DNA of 64,000 bases, taken from contig NZ_JAPYRE010000007.1 of assembly GCF_029936995.1 (NCBI RefSeq), positions 1-64,000 on the forward strand, read 5' to 3'. The translations under genes were made by a program, and so were the position numbers. Below, one piece after another: positions 61,151 through 64,000 of this stretch (the stretch's first letter is position 1; every line of letters starts with the position of its first letter). The notes beneath the pieces are model-generated. The model ran no database searches. It was not told where the DNA came from and saw only the letters and a list, made by a program, of their open reading frames with translations. This DNA is from Henriciella sp. GTDB lineage: Bacteria; Pseudomonadota; Alphaproteobacteria; Caulobacterales; Hyphomonadaceae.

Positions 61151-61801
61151 ATGGCCCTTCAGCCCGCCGCACGTCTCTGCCTGAAACAGGCCCTGCCGCA
61201 TCTGGCGGTGGTGGTGGCGATGATCCGTGCGCTGATTTCGTCTGAGGAGACACTGTCACCCGGCTTGCGCCGTCGTATTGTCGCGCTGTTGCGTCCCGCC
61301 GAGGCGCTCGCCCGACGCCTGCTCATATTGCTGGCAAAACAGCCTGCCATTCGGGCTGCCCGGCAGGGCCGCCCCCTTCCGGACTGGTCTTGCCTGCCGA
61401 AGCCTGGCCGCAAGGCCGCGCCGAGCTTCAGGCTGAGTGAACCGCTCGTCACCTTCGCCGTTCTGCTTCAACGCCAGAAAGCGAAAGGCCCAAACCTTCT
61501 CCACTGGCACCGCCCGGCCCCCAACACATTTGTGAAAACAGACCAGCAGGATCGCCTTCTGAAGCGTCTTGCCGCCCTGGAAGCCGTCAGCTCAAACCCG
61601 CAACGCGCCGCCCGGCGCATGGCCCGCTGGCTCGTCCGTCATGCCCGCCAGCCGGGCCGGACAAGTCCGTTGCGTATCGGCTATCCGCCCGGCCTGTCTG
61701 ACCGCCCGCCGGATGCACGGCTCGACTGCCTGCTGCGTGACGCGCAAATGTTCGCCCGATCTGCGCTCGACCCGCCACCGGGCGAGACTGCCTGCCCCTG
61801 A
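61151..61801 (+). CDS. unknown basic protein
   Basis: A 216-residue, very basic, alanine/leucine/arginine-rich protein with no signal peptide or clear domain. A GTG at 61142 is in frame and could be the start. Helical N-terminus (LRRRIVALLRPAEALARRLL). Base composition is coding-like. No family recognised, and a link with the polysaccharide locus is only by position. Confidence 0.55.
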   Translation: MALQPAARLCLKQALPHLAVVVAMIRALISSEETLSPGLRRRIVALLRPAEALARRLLILLAKQPAIRAARQGRPLPDWSCLPKPGRKAAPSFRLSEPLVTFAVLLQRQKAKGPNLLHWHRPAPNTFVKTDQQDRLLKRLAALEAVSSNPQRAARRMARWLVRHARQPGRTSPLRIGYPPGLSDRPPDARLDCLLRDAQMFARSALDPPPGETACP

Positions 61802-61937
61802 AGTCTCTGCCCGCCTGTTCCAGCGCGGCTGCTTGCCCCTGCCCTGACCCCGCGTCGGCCTTGTCATCCTATGCTGTTTGCGCCCGTATGGGCGAAAAGG
61901 CGCGTCAGACGCCAGGCAGGAAAGGGAGACACGGCAA

Positions 61938-62954
61938 ATGTTCGACAATGATGACTGGGTAAACCAGGTCCGCGAAGAGGCGATTGACCCGGACCGGGAG
62001 ATCGTGGACCCCCACCACCATCTCTGGCCAAAGCCCAATGATCGCGACATCATCTATGATCTGGAAGACCTCTGGCGCGACACCGATGACGGCCACAATG
62101 TCAGCCAGACCGTCTTCGTCGAATGCGGGGCTGCCTATCGTGAGGACGGGCCTGACCATCTGAAACCTGTCGGTGAAACCGAGTTCGTCGCCGCAGCCGC
62201 CGCGCGCTCTGCCGCCGATCCGGACAGGGCAACCATCGCTGCAATCGTCGCCCATGCCGATCTCCGCCTCGACAATCTCGACGAAGTGATCGACGCGCAC
62301 ATTGATGCATCACAGGGGCTTTTTCGCGGCATCCGCCACGCCGGCCCGCACGATGCGGCAAGCGAGCATTTCCGGATCCGTCCCCGCTCCCCCGCCGGGC
62401 TTTACCGCGACGAGGCGTTCCGGCGCGGCGTCGCCCGGCTCGGCGAGCGCGGCTTTACCTACGATACCTGGAATTACCACCACCAGCTCGGCGACTTCAC
62501 AGACCTCGCCACGGCTGCGCCCGGCACCACCATCATCCTCGACCATTTCGGCACCCCCCTTGGCGTCGGCCCGTATGAAGGCAAGCGAGAGGAGATTTTT
62601 GCCAAGTGGAAAGATGACATCGCCGCCGCCGCACAAGCCCCAAACGTCTATGCCAAGCTCGGCGGCCTTGCCATGCCGGACAATGGCTTTGGCTGGCATG
62701 AGCGCGATACCCCGCCCACCTCGGATGAGTTCGTCGAGGCACAAGCAGCCTATTACCACCACACCATCAAATGCTTCGGGCCCGAGCGCTGCATGTTCGA
62801 GAGCAACTTCCCCGTCGACCGGCTGTCCATCGGCTACAGCGTCATGTGGAACGGGCTTAAGAAGATCGCGGCCGAGTATTCCGACGCCGAACAGGATGCC
62901 ATGTTCTCCGGCACTGCCCGGAAGGTCTACAGCATTGATGCGCCCGGCTCGTGA
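61938..62954 (+). CDS. amidohydrolase-2 family hydrolase
   Basis: A 338-residue TIM-barrel amidohydrolase (COG3618-like). The metal-binding start is VDPHHHLWPKP near residue 22, with VFVECGAAYR, TIILDHFGTP and MFESNFPVDR as later active-site strands. Members hydrolyse lactones or decarboxylate small acids. It is followed 10 bases later by a crotonase gene, suggesting a short catabolic operon. Substrate unknown. Confidence 0.85.
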   Translation: MFDNDDWVNQVREEAIDPDREIVDPHHHLWPKPNDRDIIYDLEDLWRDTDDGHNVSQTVFVECGAAYREDGPDHLKPVGETEFVAAAAARSAADPDRATIAAIVAHADLRLDNLDEVIDAHIDASQGLFRGIRHAGPHDAASEHFRIRPRSPAGLYRDEAFRRGVARLGERGFTYDTWNYHHQLGDFTDLATAAPGTTIILDHFGTPLGVGPYEGKREEIFAKWKDDIAAAAQAPNVYAKLGGLAMPDNGFGWHERDTPPTSDEFVEAQAAYYHHTIKCFGPERCMFESNFPVDRLSIGYSVMWNGLKKIAAEYSDAEQDAMFSGTARKVYSIDAPGS

Positions 62955-62964
62955 GGGAAACGCC

Positions 62965-63858
62965 ATGTTCGACGAGATTATCTACGAAACTGCCAATGGC
63001 CGTGCACGTATCACGCTGAACCGGCCCGAGAAGCTCAATGCGCTTACCCTCAGGATGCAGGCAGAGATGGCCGAGGCTTTCTGGCAGGCCGACAATGACC
63101 GCGATGTCCACTGCGTCATCATCCGCGGCGCAGGCCGGGCCTTCTCCGCCGGGTATGATCTTGCAGGCAACAGCGATGTTCCGGTCTCGCGCGTTGAGAC
63201 AGACAATCCGCGTGGGAGCCGGTCCGTCGATGACGACATCTGGCAGCTTGAACGTGCCCAGCGCTACCGCATGGCCATCTTCGACATGCACAAACCGGTC
63301 ATCGCAGAGGTCCACGGCCCCTGCATCGCCGGGGGCACCGACATCGCCCTGCTGTGTGATATGGTCATCATCGCTGACGACGCGACCGTATCCTTCCCTG
63401 CGGGCCGCAATCTCGGCGCGCTGCCCAACCAGATGTGGCTCTACAATGTCGGCCCTCAATGGACCAAGCGCCTGATGCTCACGGGTGACTCCATCACGGG
63501 CACGGAAGCCGCCCAGCTGGGCTTCGCCATGAAGGCTGTCCCGGCTGGCATACTCGAAGCGGAAGTCGAAGGGCTCGCCGCGCGCATGGCACATATCGAT
63601 CCTGATATCCTCGCCGCCAACAAACGCGCGGTGAACCTCGGCATGGAGCTGATGGGCGCGCGCACCATGCAGCGCCTTGCTGTCGAGAACGATGTGCGCG
63701 GCCACCAGGCCGCCTCAGCCCACGCTTTTGTCAAACGTGCCAGCGAAGCGGGCCTCAAGACTGCGCTAAGCGAACGCGATGCCCCGTTTGGCGATGGCCG
63801 TGTCCGGGTCAACGGACCTGAAATCAGGGACGGAGATGGAAGACTGACCGAGGACTAG
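62965..63858 (+). CDS. enoyl-CoA hydratase/isomerase (crotonase) family
   Basis: A 297-residue crotonase-fold protein. The oxyanion-hole elements are GAGRAFSAGYDL near residue 62 and the VHGPCIAGGTDIALLCDMV segment near 118. The glutamate normally expected in the second loop for hydratases is not obvious, so it may be an isomerase or hydrolase-like member. It is coupled to the amidohydrolase gene. Its stop overlaps the convergent gene's stop by 3-4 bases. Confidence 0.85.
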   Translation: MFDEIIYETANGRARITLNRPEKLNALTLRMQAEMAEAFWQADNDRDVHCVIIRGAGRAFSAGYDLAGNSDVPVSRVETDNPRGSRSVDDDIWQLERAQRYRMAIFDMHKPVIAEVHGPCIAGGTDIALLCDMVIIADDATVSFPAGRNLGALPNQMWLYNVGPQWTKRLMLTGDSITGTEAAQLGFAMKAVPAGILEAEVEGLAARMAHIDPDILAANKRAVNLGMELMGARTMQRLAVENDVRGHQAASAHAFVKRASEAGLKTALSERDAPFGDGRVRVNGPEIRDGDGRLTED

Positions 63859-64000
63859 GAAGACCGTTCCCGCACGTTCGCCAGCCACGCCTCACGGGTA
63901 ATTTCCCATATCTGCGAAGGCCGAAACGTGCCGTCGGGGCGCACGCTTTGGGTATCGCCCTTGTGCTCGAACCCCATACGGGCAAAGAGCTTCTGCATCC
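63855..64000 (-). CDS. probable GNAT acetyltransferase, 3' end only
   Basis: The last 48 codons of a gene that begins beyond the window. The fragment contains KLFARMGFEHKGD, the usual final strand of a GNAT N-acetyltransferase, and ends at a TAG that overlaps the stop of the crotonase gene. With only the C-terminus visible, the family is likely but the substrate cannot be told. Confidence 0.6.
   Translation of the reverse strand, partial: MQKLFARMGFEHKGDTQSVRPDGTFRPSQIWEITREAWLANVRERSS

Noticed and set aside
1-64000. CRISPR array
   Set aside because: No regularly spaced direct repeats with unique spacers and no cas genes were seen.

Overview
Organism and overall layout. The window looks like an alphaproteobacterial chromosome, most plausibly a stalked or budding marine member of the Caulobacterales/Hyphomonadaceae type. 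The evidence is a set of genes matching a holdfast polysaccharide (hfs) locus, GC-rich coding sequence and TTAACCAT-like CtrA half-sites. A large integrative and conjugative element (ICE) sits against the 3' end of a tRNA-Ser(GCT) gene. The genus is inference.

Region 1 (1-11,810): an alkane-oxidation cluster, visibly more AT-rich than the rest, laid out as alkB-alkG-alkH-alkJ-alkK-alkL (minus strand) divergent from alkS-alkT (plus strand). It matches the Pseudomonas putida GPo1-type system: hydroxylase, rubredoxin, aldehyde dehydrogenase, alcohol dehydrogenase, acyl-CoA synthetase, outer-membrane importer, regulator and rubredoxin reductase. The alkB gene is broken by a perfect 19-bp tandem duplication that shifts the frame; removing one copy restores a normal-length AlkB.

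Region 2 (11,811-12,327): a junction with remnants of two insertion-sequence transposases.

Region 3 (12,328-28,878): the conjugation module on the minus strand. It has a complete Trb-type type IV secretion operon (trbB, C, D, E, J, K-alt, L, F, G, I plus a DUF2274 gene), a ribbon-helix-helix protein, the TraG coupling protein, a DUF3363 relaxase with a likely oriT upstream, a lytic transglycosylase, a DUF736 protein, a TraF-like signal peptidase, a DUF2840 protein and an AlpA-like regulator.

Region 4 (28,879-40,895): ICE accessory and maintenance genes: a frameshifted DUF2285-type gene, an XRE regulator, a second DUF736 protein, DUF2493, toprim, ParB and DUF932 proteins, and a chain of four ATGA-overlapping genes (unknown, TumE-like toxin, TumA-like antitoxin, large serine recombinase). 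The recombinase frame runs antisense through the tRNA-Ser gene, marking the right attachment site. I found no copy of the tRNA end elsewhere in the window, so the left end of the element, with the alk genes as cargo, probably lies before base 1.

Region 5 (40,948-49,842): chromosomal metabolism. This holds an alkyl sulfatase, an HxlR-controlled SDR/nitroreductase/cupin operon, a 4-hydroxyphenylpyruvate dioxygenase operon with a divergent MarR regulator, and a DUF3137 membrane protein.

Region 6 (49,983-61,014): the holdfast-like polysaccharide locus: initiating sugar-phosphate transferase, two GT2 glycosyltransferases, deacetylase, polymerase, HfsB-like ATPase, Wza-like exporter and Wzz-like chain-length protein, interrupted by a 2-oxoglutarate oxygenase and small genes. 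The window ends with a hypothetical gene, an amidohydrolase, an enoyl-CoA hydratase and the 3' end of a probable GNAT acetyltransferase.

How the parts connect. Alkyl sulfatase would release primary alcohols, and the intact AlkJ-AlkH-AlkK steps could feed these to beta-oxidation even with alkB broken. That link is inference from gene content.
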